Source: Natranaerovirga hydrolytica (GTDB lineage: Bacteria; Bacillota; Clostridia; Lachnospirales; DSM-24629). Taken from it: a DNA stretch of 64,000 nt. The notes beneath the pieces are model-generated. The model ran no database searches and was not told the DNA's origin. It was given only the letters and a program-made list of their open reading frames with translations. Location of the stretch: contig NZ_SMGQ01000017.1 in assembly GCF_004339095.1 (NCBI RefSeq), forward strand, positions 1 through 64,000. Direction: 5' to 3'. A program made the translations under genes and the position numbers. The first letter of the stretch is position 1; each line of letters starts with the position of its first letter. Positions 1-7,845 of this stretch are shown piece after piece.

Positions 1-51
<51 letters not shown>

Positions 52-165
52 AATTCGCTGACACTTCTTTCGAAGTTTTTGTTACTTGATCTTTTTGAAA
101 TTCTTTAGAATTTCGGGTTGCTTCACTGTTTAGTTATCATTGTGCTTTTTAATTCAGCGAGATTT

Positions 166-194
166 ATAATATCACATCTCTTAATTAATGTCAA
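166..194 (-). promoter_or_regulatory. rRNA operon promoter
   Basis: Minus-strand TTGACA (189-194), a 17-nt spacer and TATTAT (166-171) lie about 115 nt ahead of the mature 16S 5' end. The leader between promoter and 16S holds small hairpins (97-114, GAAATTC repeated inversely, and 63-76, ACTTC/GAAGT) that may take part in processing. This is seen directly as a consensus match; start-site use is inferred. Confidence 0.75.
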
Positions 195-226
195 GAAGTT
201 TTTTTAACTTTTTTTGTCTTCAACAA

Positions 227-314
227 CGGAGAAGGAGGGATTTGAACCCTCGCGCCGCGCTAACGACCTACTCCCTTTCCAGGGGAGCCCCTTCAGCCTC
301 TTGGGTACTTCTCC
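227..314 (-). tRNA. tRNA-Ser (GGA)
   Basis: An 88-nt class II tRNA read on the minus strand. The acceptor stem GGAGAAG/CTTCTCC is followed by discriminator G. The anticodon loop CTGGAAA gives anticodon GGA. A long variable arm (TAGGTCGTTAGCGCGGCGCGA region) is typical of serine tRNAs, and the T-arm AGGGTTCAAATCCCT is present. CCA is not encoded. It sits just upstream of the rRNA promoter. Confidence 0.96.
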
Positions 315-393
315 AAGTCTGGCTGTTTATTAAAAATGCTATAAACTTTTCAACATTCATCTCTTAAAATAAACCAAAAAAATTTGGTTTGAA

Positions 394-479
394 CGGAGAA
401 GGTGGGATTCGAACCCACGGTCCCTTTCGGAATCACTGGTTTTCAAGACCAGCTCCTTAAGCCACTCGGACACCTCTCC
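394..479 (-). tRNA. tRNA-Ser (UGA)
   Basis: An 86-nt class II tRNA on the minus strand. The acceptor GGAGAGG pairs with CTTCTCC through one G-U. The anticodon loop CTTGAAA gives anticodon TGA. It has a long variable arm and T-arm GTGGGTTCGAATCCCAC. It forms a pair with the tRNA-Ser(GGA) gene 79 nt downstream. A short inverted repeat (AAACCAAA/TTTGGTTT, about 370-391) lies between the two genes. Confidence 0.96.
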
Positions 480-508
480 ATACATCTGTTATTTAACAGC
501 GCTTTAAT

Positions 509-537
509 AAAATATCATATTATAGGTTAGCTGTCAA
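509..537 (-). promoter_or_regulatory. Promoter of the tRNA-Ser pair
   Basis: Minus-strand TTGACA (532-537), a 17-nt spacer and TATTTT (509-514) lie about 30 nt upstream of the tRNA-Ser(UGA) gene. The -35 is a perfect match; the -10 is one base off consensus. Spacing and position support a vegetative promoter for the tRNA genes. Confidence 0.65.
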
Positions 538-641
538 TACTTTTTCAAGAATTATTTTTTTATAATTTATCTACAGCTTTCATCAGCAGTAGACAAGCGA
601 TATCTTATCATTATTTTAATCTTGTGTCAAGATATTTTGTG

Positions 642-1361
642 TTATTTTATTTGTTTTTTTACTAGATTGTTTAATATGGCTTCACCTATTATTAAATCTT
701 CAGGTGTGGTAATCTTAATATTACTGTATTCTCCTTGAATAACTTTAACTGTTTCATTTGTATACTGTTCTACTACCATTGCATCATCGGTTATATTTTT
801 TTTACTTTGTTTTATAAATGCCCTATAAGCTTTTTTGATAATATCTGCCCTAAAACCTTGTGGCGTTTGTATGGCATACAGTTCTTTTCTATCTTCACTA
901 GAAGTTACTTGATGACTTGCATCTACTTTCTTTATTGTGTCTTTTACAGGAACACCTAATATACTTGCTTTGTTTTTTTTCATTTCATTGATTAATGTTC
1001 TTATGCTTTTTTCTGTAGTAAAAGGCCTCACACCATCATGAATTAAAACATAATGATTTGGGTCATCCTTTATATGTTCTAAAGCATTGTATACTGAATG
1101 ATATCTTTCTTCTCCGCCTTCAACTATTTTACTTATTTTCTTTAAATCATAGGTGTTTATTATTTTTTTGTTATAATCCACTTCACCTTTAGGAACAACT
1201 AAAATAATCTCATCTATTTCATTACATCTTGAAAATGTCATTAAGGTATAGACAATAATAGGGTGATCTTCTATTTTTAAGTATTGTTTATGAATATGGC
1301 TTGCCATTCTTTTACCTTGACCACCTGCCAAAACAATACCTGTTACCTTTTCTACTTTCAC
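642..1361 (-). CDS. ispD: 2-C-methyl-D-erythritol 4-phosphate cytidylyltransferase
   Basis: Third enzyme of the MEP isoprenoid pathway: transfers CMP from CTP to methylerythritol 4-phosphate in the cytoplasm. The N-terminal nucleotide-binding signature is visible (GIVLAGGQGKRM, then HKQYL), as are VLIHDGVRPF mid-protein and the C-terminal KITTPEDL motif. The reading frame stays open further upstream to 1451, but the family signature would then start about 30 residues too late. A GTG at 1361 preceded by AAAGGGCGG at 8-nt spacing gives a 239-residue protein of normal length. The start is therefore non-ATG and moderately certain. No ispF is adjacent. Confidence 0.9.
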   Translation of the reverse strand: MKVEKVTGIVLAGGQGKRMASHIHKQYLKIEDHPIIVYTLMTFSRCNEIDEIILVVPKGEVDYNKKIINTYDLKKISKIVEGGEERYHSVYNALEHIKDDPNHYVLIHDGVRPFTTEKSIRTLINEMKKNKASILGVPVKDTIKKVDASHQVTSSEDRKELYAIQTPQGFRADIIKKAYRAFIKQSKKNITDDAMVVEQYTNETVKVIQGEYSNIKITTPEDLIIGEAILNNLVKKQIK

Positions 1362-1632
1362 GCATTCTACCGCCCTTTCATTAATGTTTTCAATATCTCT
1401 TGTATCTCTAAACCCGTAATAAGAATAAGGTCCTTTACAATAAGAATACAAAAAAGAAACTTGCTCCCAAGGATTTAGTATTTACTCTTTCATTGATCCT
1501 TCATACCCTTTTTTTAATCGTTATCTTTTGCTATCTTGATTGCTAGACAAACTTTTTTCTTATGTTCATCTTTCATTATATAGTATTTTTTGGTAAAATG
1601 TACACATACTAAATTAAAAAAGGAGGTTTTTT

Positions 1633-2139
1633 ATGTTAAGCGATAGATTGTTAAATGAACTAAATGAACAAATTAAATATGAGTTCTTTTCTTCTAACCT
1701 TTATTTAGCAATGGCAGGTTACTGTTATTCAATTGATTTAGATGGCTTTGCTAACTTTTTTGTTGTACAAGCTGAGGAAGAAAAATTTCATGCCATGAAA
1801 CTTTTTGATTTTGTAAACGATATGGATGCTAGAGTCAAAATTTCTGGCTTAGATCAACCTGAAAATGAATACAATGATATCTTAGATGTCTTTGAACAGT
1901 CTTTAGAACATGAAAAATTTGTAACCGATAGGATTTATAAATTAATGGATATTGCTCAAGAAGAAAAAGAACATGCTACCATTAGTATGTTAAAATGGTT
2001 TGTTGATGAGCAAGTAGAAGAAATGTCTACGTTTAGAACCCATTTACAGAAGTTAAAGCGAGCGATTAATGATTCTACCCTTCTTTATGCTATGGATGAT
2101 GAAATGGCTCAAAGAACGTTTGTGGCACCTACTAATTAA
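1633..2139 (+). CDS. ftnA: Non-heme ferritin
   Basis: A 168-residue bacterial ferritin that oxidises Fe(II) and stores it in a 24-subunit shell. The ferroxidase ligands are all visible at canonical positions: E17, E50 and H53 in EEEKFHAM, E94, and Q126/E129 in the fourth helix. The start is set by AGGAGG six bases upstream of ATG. It is transcribed alone, opposite to both flanking genes, and ends at a strong terminator. I see no clear Fur or PerR box in its upstream region. It carries no heme-binding methionine arrangement that would suggest bacterioferritin. Confidence 0.95.
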   Translation: MLSDRLLNELNEQIKYEFFSSNLYLAMAGYCYSIDLDGFANFFVVQAEEEKFHAMKLFDFVNDMDARVKISGLDQPENEYNDILDVFEQSLEHEKFVTDRIYKLMDIAQEEKEHATISMLKWFVDEQVEEMSTFRTHLQKLKRAINDSTLLYAMDDEMAQRTFVAPTN

Positions 2140-2145
2140 GACTCT

Positions 2146-2166
2146 CAAACCTTTGCAAGCAAGTTT
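2146..2166 (+). repeat. Fragment of the dispersed two-hairpin repeat (centre only)
   Basis: CAAACCTTTGCAAGCAAGTTT matches the conserved centre of hairpin 2 of the repeat family described at 4833, but neither outer stem arm nor hairpin 1 is recognisable. It lies directly after the ferritin stop codon, before its terminator. Confidence 0.5.
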
Positions 2167-2192
2167 ATAATTAAAATCATCCTATTTAAAAG

Positions 2193-2229
2193 ATAGTATA
2201 TCCCTAATTAGGGATATACTATTTTTATA
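2193..2229 (+). terminator. Ferritin terminator
   Basis: Near-perfect inverted repeat ATAGTATATCCCTA/TAGGGATATACTAT (2193-2222) followed by TTTTT. It may act in both directions, since an A-rich run precedes it and tsaD ends 40 nt further on from the other side. Confidence 0.85.
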
Positions 2230-2264
2230 TTATTCACTCATTTCCTACGGTCTTTGTTATCTCT

Positions 2265-3290
2265 TTATTTGTTTTGACCAATTTTCAAATTGGGGACAGC
2301 GTTTAAGTTATAGCTGTGTCTTACACCTTTTTTATAATCATAATAAGCTGCTACACCTATCATCGCTGCATTATCGGTACAGTACTCTAATGATGGGTAA
2401 TACATTTTTATGTTGTTTTCTTTACAAGTTTGAGCCAACTTTTTCCTTAAATGGGAATTAGCTGCTACACCTCCTGCTAATGCCAATTGATCCATTTTGT
2501 AGTCCTTTGTTGCTTGAATGGCTTTATTCACAAGCACTTCCACCACAGAGTCTTGAAAGGAAGCAGAAATATCAGCTACATTTATAGATAGCTCTTTCAT
2601 TTTACATTGATTCAAATAATTGAGTACTGCTGATTTAATACCACTAAAACTAAAGTCATAAGACCCTTCTTCTAGGTATGATCTTGGAAAGTCAATTGCT
2701 TTTGCATTGCCTTCTTGGGCTAACTTATCTATTTTAGGGCCTCCTGGGTATCCTAAACCAATCGCTCTTGCTACTTTATCAAAAGCTTCTCCTACGGCAT
2801 CATCTCTTGTTTTTCCAATTATTTCATAGGTTCCATAATCTTTTACCAATACCAAATGACTGTGTCCACCTGATACCACCAAACACATAAAAGGTGGTTT
2901 TAAATCTTTATTCTCTATATAGTTTGCATTAATGTGTCCTTCTATATGATGAACACCTACCAAAGGTTTATTAAGACCGTATGCTATTGCTTTTGCAGAA
3001 GCTACACCAACTAATAAAGCTCCTACTAATCCCGGCCCATAAGTAACAGCTATGGCGTCCATATCTTCTAGTTTTTTATCTGCTTTTTCTAAAGCTTCTT
3101 CTATAACATAATTAATTTTTTCAATATGTTTTCTAGAGGCTATTTCTGGAACAACCCCTCCGTATAACTTGTGTAAATCAATTTGTGAAGAAATAATGTT
3201 AGACAGTATCTCTTTACCTTCTTCTACTACTGCTGCTGATGTTTCATCGCAAGATGTCTCTATTGCCAGTATTAAATTTTTTTTAGTCAA
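2265..3290 (-). CDS. tsaD: tRNA t6A37 threonylcarbamoyltransferase TsaD
   Basis: Catalytic subunit that transfers threonylcarbamoyl from TC-AMP to A37 of ANN-decoding tRNAs, acting with TsaB and TsaE (both encoded at 10.7-11.8 kb). ASKHA-fold signatures are visible: [10 protein letters not shown] at the N-terminus, metal ligands H115 and H119 in [25 protein letters not shown], and a C-terminal CTDNAAM carrying the third metal ligand. The length (341 aa) is normal. The start codon is TTG at 3290, chosen because AGGTGA lies six bases upstream, inside the end of the preceding gene; the two genes are 2 nt apart and probably co-transcribed. Confidence 0.96.
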   Translation of the reverse strand: MTKKNLILAIETSCDETSAAVVEEGKEILSNIISSQIDLHKLYGGVVPEIASRKHIEKINYVIEEALEKADKKLEDMDAIAVTYGPGLVGALLVGVASAKAIAYGLNKPLVGVHHIEGHINANYIENKDLKPPFMCLVVSGGHSHLVLVKDYGTYEIIGKTRDDAVGEAFDKVARAIGLGYPGGPKIDKLAQEGNAKAIDFPRSYLEEGSYDFSFSGIKSAVLNYLNQCKMKELSINVADISASFQDSVVEVLVNKAIQATKDYKMDQLALAGGVAANSHLRKKLAQTCKENNIKMYYPSLEYCTDNAAMIGVAAYYDYKKGVRHSYNLNAVPNLKIGQNK

Positions 3291-3292
3291 TT

Positions 3293-3853
3293 CTATTCAC
3301 CTACTATTTCAAACTGTTCTGTATCTTCCCATCCAAGTATTTTCCATCTTGAATTTTCATCTTTTTCCAAAGTGTATTCATGGTATACATTGATGTTTGA
3401 TCGATTTTCTTCTGCTAAGTAATAGATTACTTTTACTCTACAAAACTCATTTTCTTCACCAAAATAACTATCTGGCGTAATGTCTTGTATTCTGGATTCT
3501 ATGATTCTTCTTCTATTTTCTTTATTGTCCTTTATTTCACTAATAACCCTTTCTTGATGAACACTGAAGGGATTGTTGGATAGCAAGTTATCCGACATCA
3601 ATTTTCTTTGTTGTAACAAGATAACCTCTACTTCATCTTCTACAATATGATCGCTATAAATATAAGCTAATATTTGATTAAATAGCACAATGACTTCTCT
3701 TGGTGAATTGGGATATTCGTACGTCAAGTCATGGTTTGTAATTCTTTCTAATCTTGTATTACTGGGTGTATCTGTTTGGGATAAATTACTGACATAAAAG
3801 TAGAAAAAAACTGCTAAACCAATCATAATCAAAATTGCTATAAGCTTTCTCAT
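3293..3853 (-). CDS. Membrane-anchored hypothetical protein
   Basis: A 186-residue protein with one N-terminal membrane segment (about residues 4-22, [18 protein letters not shown]) and a mostly polar, charged remainder that should lie outside the membrane. The C-terminal part ([24 protein letters not shown]) resembles the beta-strand end of small NTF2-like or similar extracytoplasmic domains, but I cannot assign a family with confidence; it may belong to the lachnospiral DUF6715 group. AAGGGGG precedes the ATG. It sits between RNase Z (20 nt upstream) and tsaD (2 nt downstream), so it is likely in their operon. Function unknown. Confidence 0.8.
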   Translation of the reverse strand: MRKLIAILIMIGLAVFFYFYVSNLSQTDTPSNTRLERITNHDLTYEYPNSPREVIVLFNQILAYIYSDHIVEDEVEVILLQQRKLMSDNLLSNNPFSVHQERVISEIKDNKENRRRIIESRIQDITPDSYFGEENEFCRVKVIYYLAEENRSNINVYHEYTLEKDENSRWKILGWEDTEQFEIVGE

Positions 3854-3873
3854 CCTTGTTCCCCCTTATGGTT

Positions 3874-4785
3874 TTAATCCTCTTCAAAAGCTAGCATCTT
3901 AGACATACCGTCTTTGCCTACTACAGCATTTTTAAATATGGGTAGTATATCTTTTAAGTATTCTTGTGGTCTAACTAAAGATGGACTAAAATGTGTTAAC
4001 CATAGTTCATTCACATTTGCTTTATGGGCAAGATTAGCCGCTTCTAAGAATGTCATATGTTTGTATTCTTTTGCCTTGTTTTGCTTATCTTGTTCACCAT
4101 ACATCCCTTCACATATAAACAAATCTGCATCTTTTGCAAATGCTTCTATGGCATCTGTTGGTCTTGTATCGGTACAATACGTTACTTTTAAACCTTTTCT
4201 TTTTTCTCCCAATACTAAGTCTGGTGTGTACCTACGACCTTCCAACTCTAATACTTCGCCTTTTTGAAGTCTACTCCATAATGATTTGGGAATATCATTT
4301 TCAATGGCTTTTTCAACAATGAATTTCCCTTGTCTTTCTATTATTATGTTATAACCATAGCAGGTTATGTTATGGTTTACTTTAAATGCCTCAATGGTAT
4401 AATCTTTAATTTTTATGGTCTCGCCTTTGTGGGTTAGCTCTATAAACTTTAATTCAAATGGTAATTCTGGGGCAATCACTCTGAGTTGTTTGACCACCTT
4501 TTCTATACCCTTGGGTCCGATGATTGTTATGGGTTCTTTTCGATCTGAATTCCCAATGGTTAATAACAACCCAGGTAACCCACCTATATGGTCACCATGA
4601 AAGTGAGTAATACAAATGACATCAATAGGATTAAAACTCCACCCTTTTTCTTTTATAGCGATTTGCGTGCCTTCTCCAGCATCTATTAATAAACTACTGC
4701 CATTACATCTTAGCATCAAAGAAGTTAACCATCTATACGGTAGGGGCATCATTCCTCCTGTTCCTAGCAAACATAAATCTAACAT
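3874..4785 (-). CDS. rnz: Ribonuclease Z
   Basis: Metallo-beta-lactamase-fold endonuclease that removes the 3' trailer of pre-tRNAs. The zinc motif H61-F-H63-G-D65-H66 (THFHGDHIGGLPGLLLT) is intact. The exosite region and the later histidines (GMYGE, HMTFLEAA, LTHFSPSL) are present. Length is 303 aa when started at the ATG at 4785, which has GGAGG eight bases upstream; the frame also has a TTG at 4800, but that codon lies inside the ribosome site. Neither tRNA-Ser gene in the window encodes CCA, which fits a need for RNase Z processing. It heads a small gene group with the membrane protein and tsaD. Confidence 0.93.
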   Translation of the reverse strand: MLDLCLLGTGGMMPLPYRWLTSLMLRCNGSSLLIDAGEGTQIAIKEKGWSFNPIDVICITHFHGDHIGGLPGLLLTIGNSDRKEPITIIGPKGIEKVVKQLRVIAPELPFELKFIELTHKGETIKIKDYTIEAFKVNHNITCYGYNIIIERQGKFIVEKAIENDIPKSLWSRLQKGEVLELEGRRYTPDLVLGEKRKGLKVTYCTDTRPTDAIEAFAKDADLFICEGMYGEQDKQNKAKEYKHMTFLEAANLAHKANVNELWLTHFSPSLVRPQEYLKDILPIFKNAVVGKDGMSKMLAFEED

Positions 4786-4832
4786 TTTAACGTCCTCCAA
4801 AATCTATATCCAGTTTTTACTTATTGATTTCA

Positions 4833-4934
4833 TATTAACTCACCTTATGCCTCTTACTGGCGTAAGAGACACAAGTTTCGCTGAAAGTTCTATCTCCAAA
4901 TCCTTACAATCCAGTTTGAAATCCATACTTTCAT
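4833..4934 (+). repeat. Dispersed two-hairpin intergenic repeat, copy 1
   Basis: Reference copy of the family. Left part: ATTAACTCA, then hairpin 1, CTTATGCCTCTTAC-TGGC-GTAAGAGACACAAG. Right part: hairpin 2, whose outer arm GAAAGTTCTATCT faces ATACTTTC across the centre CCAAATCCTTAC. This copy has a damaged right arm. It lies upstream of rnz and beyond the terminator at 5010. Confidence 0.8.
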
Positions 4935-5009
4935 CTGAAGATATTCTTTCTTTATTATAGAATAATCTAAAAATCTTATTTGTTCAAGCCTTTATTCATA
5001 ACCACACAA

Positions 5010-5046
5010 AAAATGGCCTGTGAACCTTAGTTCACAAGCCATTTTT
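5010..5046 (-). terminator. Terminator of the small zinc-knuckle gene
   Basis: Inverted repeat AAATGGCCTGTGAAC/GTTCACAAGCCATTT with a short loop; on the minus strand it starts at the stop codon of the 5046-5300 gene and is followed by TTTTTT. One mismatch in the stem. It could work in both directions. Confidence 0.8.
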
Positions 5047-5300
5047 TATATACATACATTTCTTTTTTTAATGATTGGTGCAACTGCAAACGAACGAACG
5101 AATTCATCATAACAATGTTCACATAAGTGGACCGTATGATTTTCATTGTCTTTATTAGAAAAATATCCCCAATTTTTTTCAATGGTAAGATAATCGGCTT
5201 TAGGAAAAGAACTGTCCTTTGCTATTAAATCACCGCATTTATTACAATAAATTTCTACATTATAAGTTTTTTTGCTATTTTTTATTCTAAAATTACTCAT
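5046..5300 (-). CDS. Small protein with two Cys-x2-Cys knuckles
   Basis: An 84-residue cytoplasmic protein with CNKCG (about residues 19-23) and CEHC (about 60-63), the spacing expected of a zinc ribbon or rubredoxin-like knuckle pair. I recognise no named family. It has its own terminator and no close neighbour, and a copy of the dispersed repeat lies on each side (4833 and 5352), an arrangement shared by no other gene here. Expression looks monocistronic. Function unknown; metal binding is inferred from the cysteines only. Confidence 0.75.
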   Translation of the reverse strand: MSNFRIKNSKKTYNVEIYCNKCGDLIAKDSSFPKADYLTIEKNWGYFSNKDNENHTVHLCEHCYDEFVRSFAVAPIIKKRNVCI

Positions 5301-5351
5301 CCAACTACCCCTTGTTTGTGTATATTTTAGTTGCTCCTTATGCCTTCCACA

Positions 5352-5453
5352 TATTCAATCAACTTCTGCCTCTTACTGGCGTAAGAAACACAAGTTTCGT
5401 TGAAAGTATTCATTTCAAATCCTTGCGAGCAAGTTTTAATTCATACTTCCATC
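5352..5453 (+). repeat. Dispersed two-hairpin intergenic repeat, copy 2
   Basis: Hairpin 1 is CTGCCTCTTAC-TGGC-GTAAGAAACA. Hairpin 2 is GAAAGTATTCATTTC around the centre CAAATCCTTGCGAGCAAG, closed by ATTCATACTTCC. It lies between the transketolase 3' end and the small zinc-knuckle gene, in the same orientation as copy 1. Confidence 0.8.
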
Positions 5454-5575
5454 TTATGTTATAATCCCTTTTCAAAAGCAATCTTTAACGTATTATCTTT
5501 TAGTGACGAATTGCTCTTTCATATAACATTATAATATTTTATATGTGTTCTGTGAAGAGGTAATATTTGATAAAA

Positions 5576-7570
5576 TTAGTATTTATTCACCATTGATTTT
5601 GTTCTTTCGACAACATTCTCTACTGTATAGCCAAACTTTTCGAACAAAGTACCCCCTGGCGCAGATGCACCAAAGTGATCGAGTCCAATAATGTCTCCAT
5701 CAATTCCAGTGTATTTATGCCATCCATATGTGGCTGCTGCTTCTACTGCTATACGTTTTCTAACGCCTTTTGGCAAGACAGATTCTTTATACGATTCGCT
5801 TTGTTGATCAAACAATTCAAAAGAAGGCATACTGATGACTCTTGCATCAATACCTTCATCTTTTAGTACTTGATGGGCTTTGTAAATTAATTCAACTTCA
5901 GATCCACTTGCCATTAATATAACATCTGGTTGTTCTTTTTGTGAATCCAATAATATATAGCCACCTTTTAAAGCTTCTTTGCTTGTCTCTTTCAACTGTG
6001 GTAAATTCTGTCTTGTTAATACCAAGGCTACTGGCTCTGTTTTTGAAGTAATGGCTTTGTACCACCCTGCTGCTGTTTCTGTTGCATCAGCTGGTCTAAA
6101 CACAATAAAATTGGGGGTACTTCTTAGAGATGCCAATTGCTCAATGGGTTCATGTGTTGGACCATCTTCACCTACGCCTATACTATCATGTGTTAGCACA
6201 TAGGTTAAAGGAATCTCCATTAATGCCGCTAATCTTGCCATTGGTTTAAAGTAATCACTAAATACAAAGAATGTAGAAACATATACTTTTAAACCGCCAT
6301 GTAAATACATACCATTACCAATACCTGCCATAGCCATTTCTCTAACGCCAAAGTGTAAATTTCTTCCTGAATAATCTTTGCTTGAAAAACTGCTTTCGTT
6401 ATTCATTAACGTTTTAGTAGATGGGGATAAATCAGCCGATCCTCCAATTAAATTTGGTATTTTATCTTTTAATCGATTAATGACTTCTCCAGAAACACTT
6501 CTAGTCGCCATTGGCTTATCTTCAAATGCCCAAAAATCTTCATCTTTTAATAAGTCTACTGCTATGTCTTGTGAAAAATAAGTATCCCACTCTTTAGCCA
6601 ATTCTGGGAATGCTTTTTTATAAGTTTCAAATTTTTCATTCCATAATGCTTCTTCTTTTGAACCTTTATTTCTGAGTTCTTTCATATACTCGTAAACTTC
6701 TTCTGGTACATGGAAGGGTTGGTCACTTACCCATTTTAAATATTCTTTTGTGCATTCAATATTTTCTTCACCTAATGGTGCACCATGTGCGTCTGCCGTT
6801 CCTTGTTTATTGGGACAACCATAGCCAATTTGGGTCTTAATTTCAATAAAAGATGGTCTTTTGTTATCTGCTTTTGCTTCTGCTATGGCTTTACCAATTG
6901 CCTCTATATCATTACCGTCTTCAACTGTTAATACTTGAAAGTTCAAAGCCTCAAAGCGTTTTCCTACTTTTTCAGTAAAAGCTATATCCGTGTCGCCCTC
7001 TATAGATATTTTATTTGAATCATAAAGCACAATAAATTTATCTAATTGAAGTGTGCCTGCTAAGGATGCCGCTTCATTGGTAATACCTTCCATTAAACAG
7101 CCATCACCGACTAACACATAGGTATAGTGATCTATTAAATCATACTCTTTTTTGTTAAACTTTGTAGCTAGATGAGCCTCTGCCATTGCCATTCCTACAC
7201 CATTGGCAAATCCTGCTCCAAGGGGTCCTGTTGTTGTTTCTACACCTACAGTATGTCCATACTCAGGGTGCCCAGGTGTTTTGCTGCCCCATTGTCTAAA
7301 TGCTTTTAAGTCATCTAATTCTAAACCGTACCCAAACAAATGTAATAATGAGTATAATAACATAGAACCATGTCCTGCTGATAAAATGAATCGATCTCTA
7401 TTGATCCAGTCTGGATTAGAAGGATTGTGTTTCATATGTTTCGCCCAAAGTTCATATGCCATAGGAGCTGCTCCCATAGGTAATCCAGGATGCCCAGATT
7501 TTGCTTTCTCTACTGCTTCTACAGAAAGCATTCTTATTGTATTAATTGTCAAATTATCTATAGATTTCAT
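5576..7570 (-). CDS. tkt: Transketolase
   Basis: A 664-residue full-length transketolase of the non-oxidative pentose phosphate pathway, moving two-carbon units between ketoses and aldoses with thiamine diphosphate. Visible marks: [15 protein letters not shown], the ThDP motif [18 protein letters not shown] with the later NKISIEG, the pyrimidine-domain [13 protein letters not shown] and [16 protein letters not shown]. The frame extends upstream to 7621, but AAGGAGG sits eight bases before the ATG at 7570 and the upstream residues do not resemble the family. It is monocistronic, flanked by long non-coding stretches. Confidence 0.97.
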   Translation of the reverse strand: MKSIDNLTINTIRMLSVEAVEKAKSGHPGLPMGAAPMAYELWAKHMKHNPSNPDWINRDRFILSAGHGSMLLYSLLHLFGYGLELDDLKAFRQWGSKTPGHPEYGHTVGVETTTGPLGAGFANGVGMAMAEAHLATKFNKKEYDLIDHYTYVLVGDGCLMEGITNEAASLAGTLQLDKFIVLYDSNKISIEGDTDIAFTEKVGKRFEALNFQVLTVEDGNDIEAIGKAIAEAKADNKRPSFIEIKTQIGYGCPNKQGTADAHGAPLGEENIECTKEYLKWVSDQPFHVPEEVYEYMKELRNKGSKEEALWNEKFETYKKAFPELAKEWDTYFSQDIAVDLLKDEDFWAFEDKPMATRSVSGEVINRLKDKIPNLIGGSADLSPSTKTLMNNESSFSSKDYSGRNLHFGVREMAMAGIGNGMYLHGGLKVYVSTFFVFSDYFKPMARLAALMEIPLTYVLTHDSIGVGEDGPTHEPIEQLASLRSTPNFIVFRPADATETAAGWYKAITSKTEPVALVLTRQNLPQLKETSKEALKGGYILLDSQKEQPDVILMASGSEVELIYKAHQVLKDEGIDARVISMPSFELFDQQSESYKESVLPKGVRKRIAVEAAATYGWHKYTGIDGDIIGLDHFGASAPGGTLFEKFGYTVENVVERTKSMVNKY

Positions 7571-7794
7571 TGACGTCCTCCTTGTGTATTTATAATTTAA
7601 AGTCCAAGACTTTACTTTCAAAAGTTTTCATTAGCATTGTAACACATATTTTATGAAAGGCAAATATATTTACCTATTTTTGTTTAATTACGTGCAAATT
7701 ATTCTTATCGGTAAAACTTTATGGTTATAGTGCATAAGATTGCCAAAAGATGTCTTTGGCTAATTTTATCACTCTATCATAATCCATACCATTT

Positions 7795-7841
7795 AAAGAA
7801 AAGGAATCTCAAAAACTTTCAATTGAGATTCCCTTTTCTTT
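7795..7841 (-). terminator. Terminator after the Lon-like protease
   Basis: Stem GGAATCTCAA/TTGAGATTCC with flanking AAAGAAAA and TTTTCTTT that can extend it; on the minus strand it starts a few bases after the stop codon and ends in TTTTCTTT. The rest of 7571-7794 shows only a weak hairpin near 7740-7765 (GCCAAA/TTTGGC). Confidence 0.75.
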
Positions 7842-7845
7842 AATG

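Noticed and set aside
735-959. Plus-strand open frame of 74 codons inside ispD
   Set aside because: Shadow of the ispD coding frame, no ribosome site and low-complexity composition.
1362-1451. Longer IspD start at 1451
   Set aside because: Adds 30 residues unlike the family and has no better ribosome site than the GTG at 1361.
1560-1630. PerR or Fur box before ferritin
   Set aside because: No palindrome close to either consensus; only a weak promoter-like TAAAAT is present.
4833-5453. Repeats as a CRISPR array
   Set aside because: Copies are long, self-complementary and kilobases apart, with no regular spacers and no cas genes.
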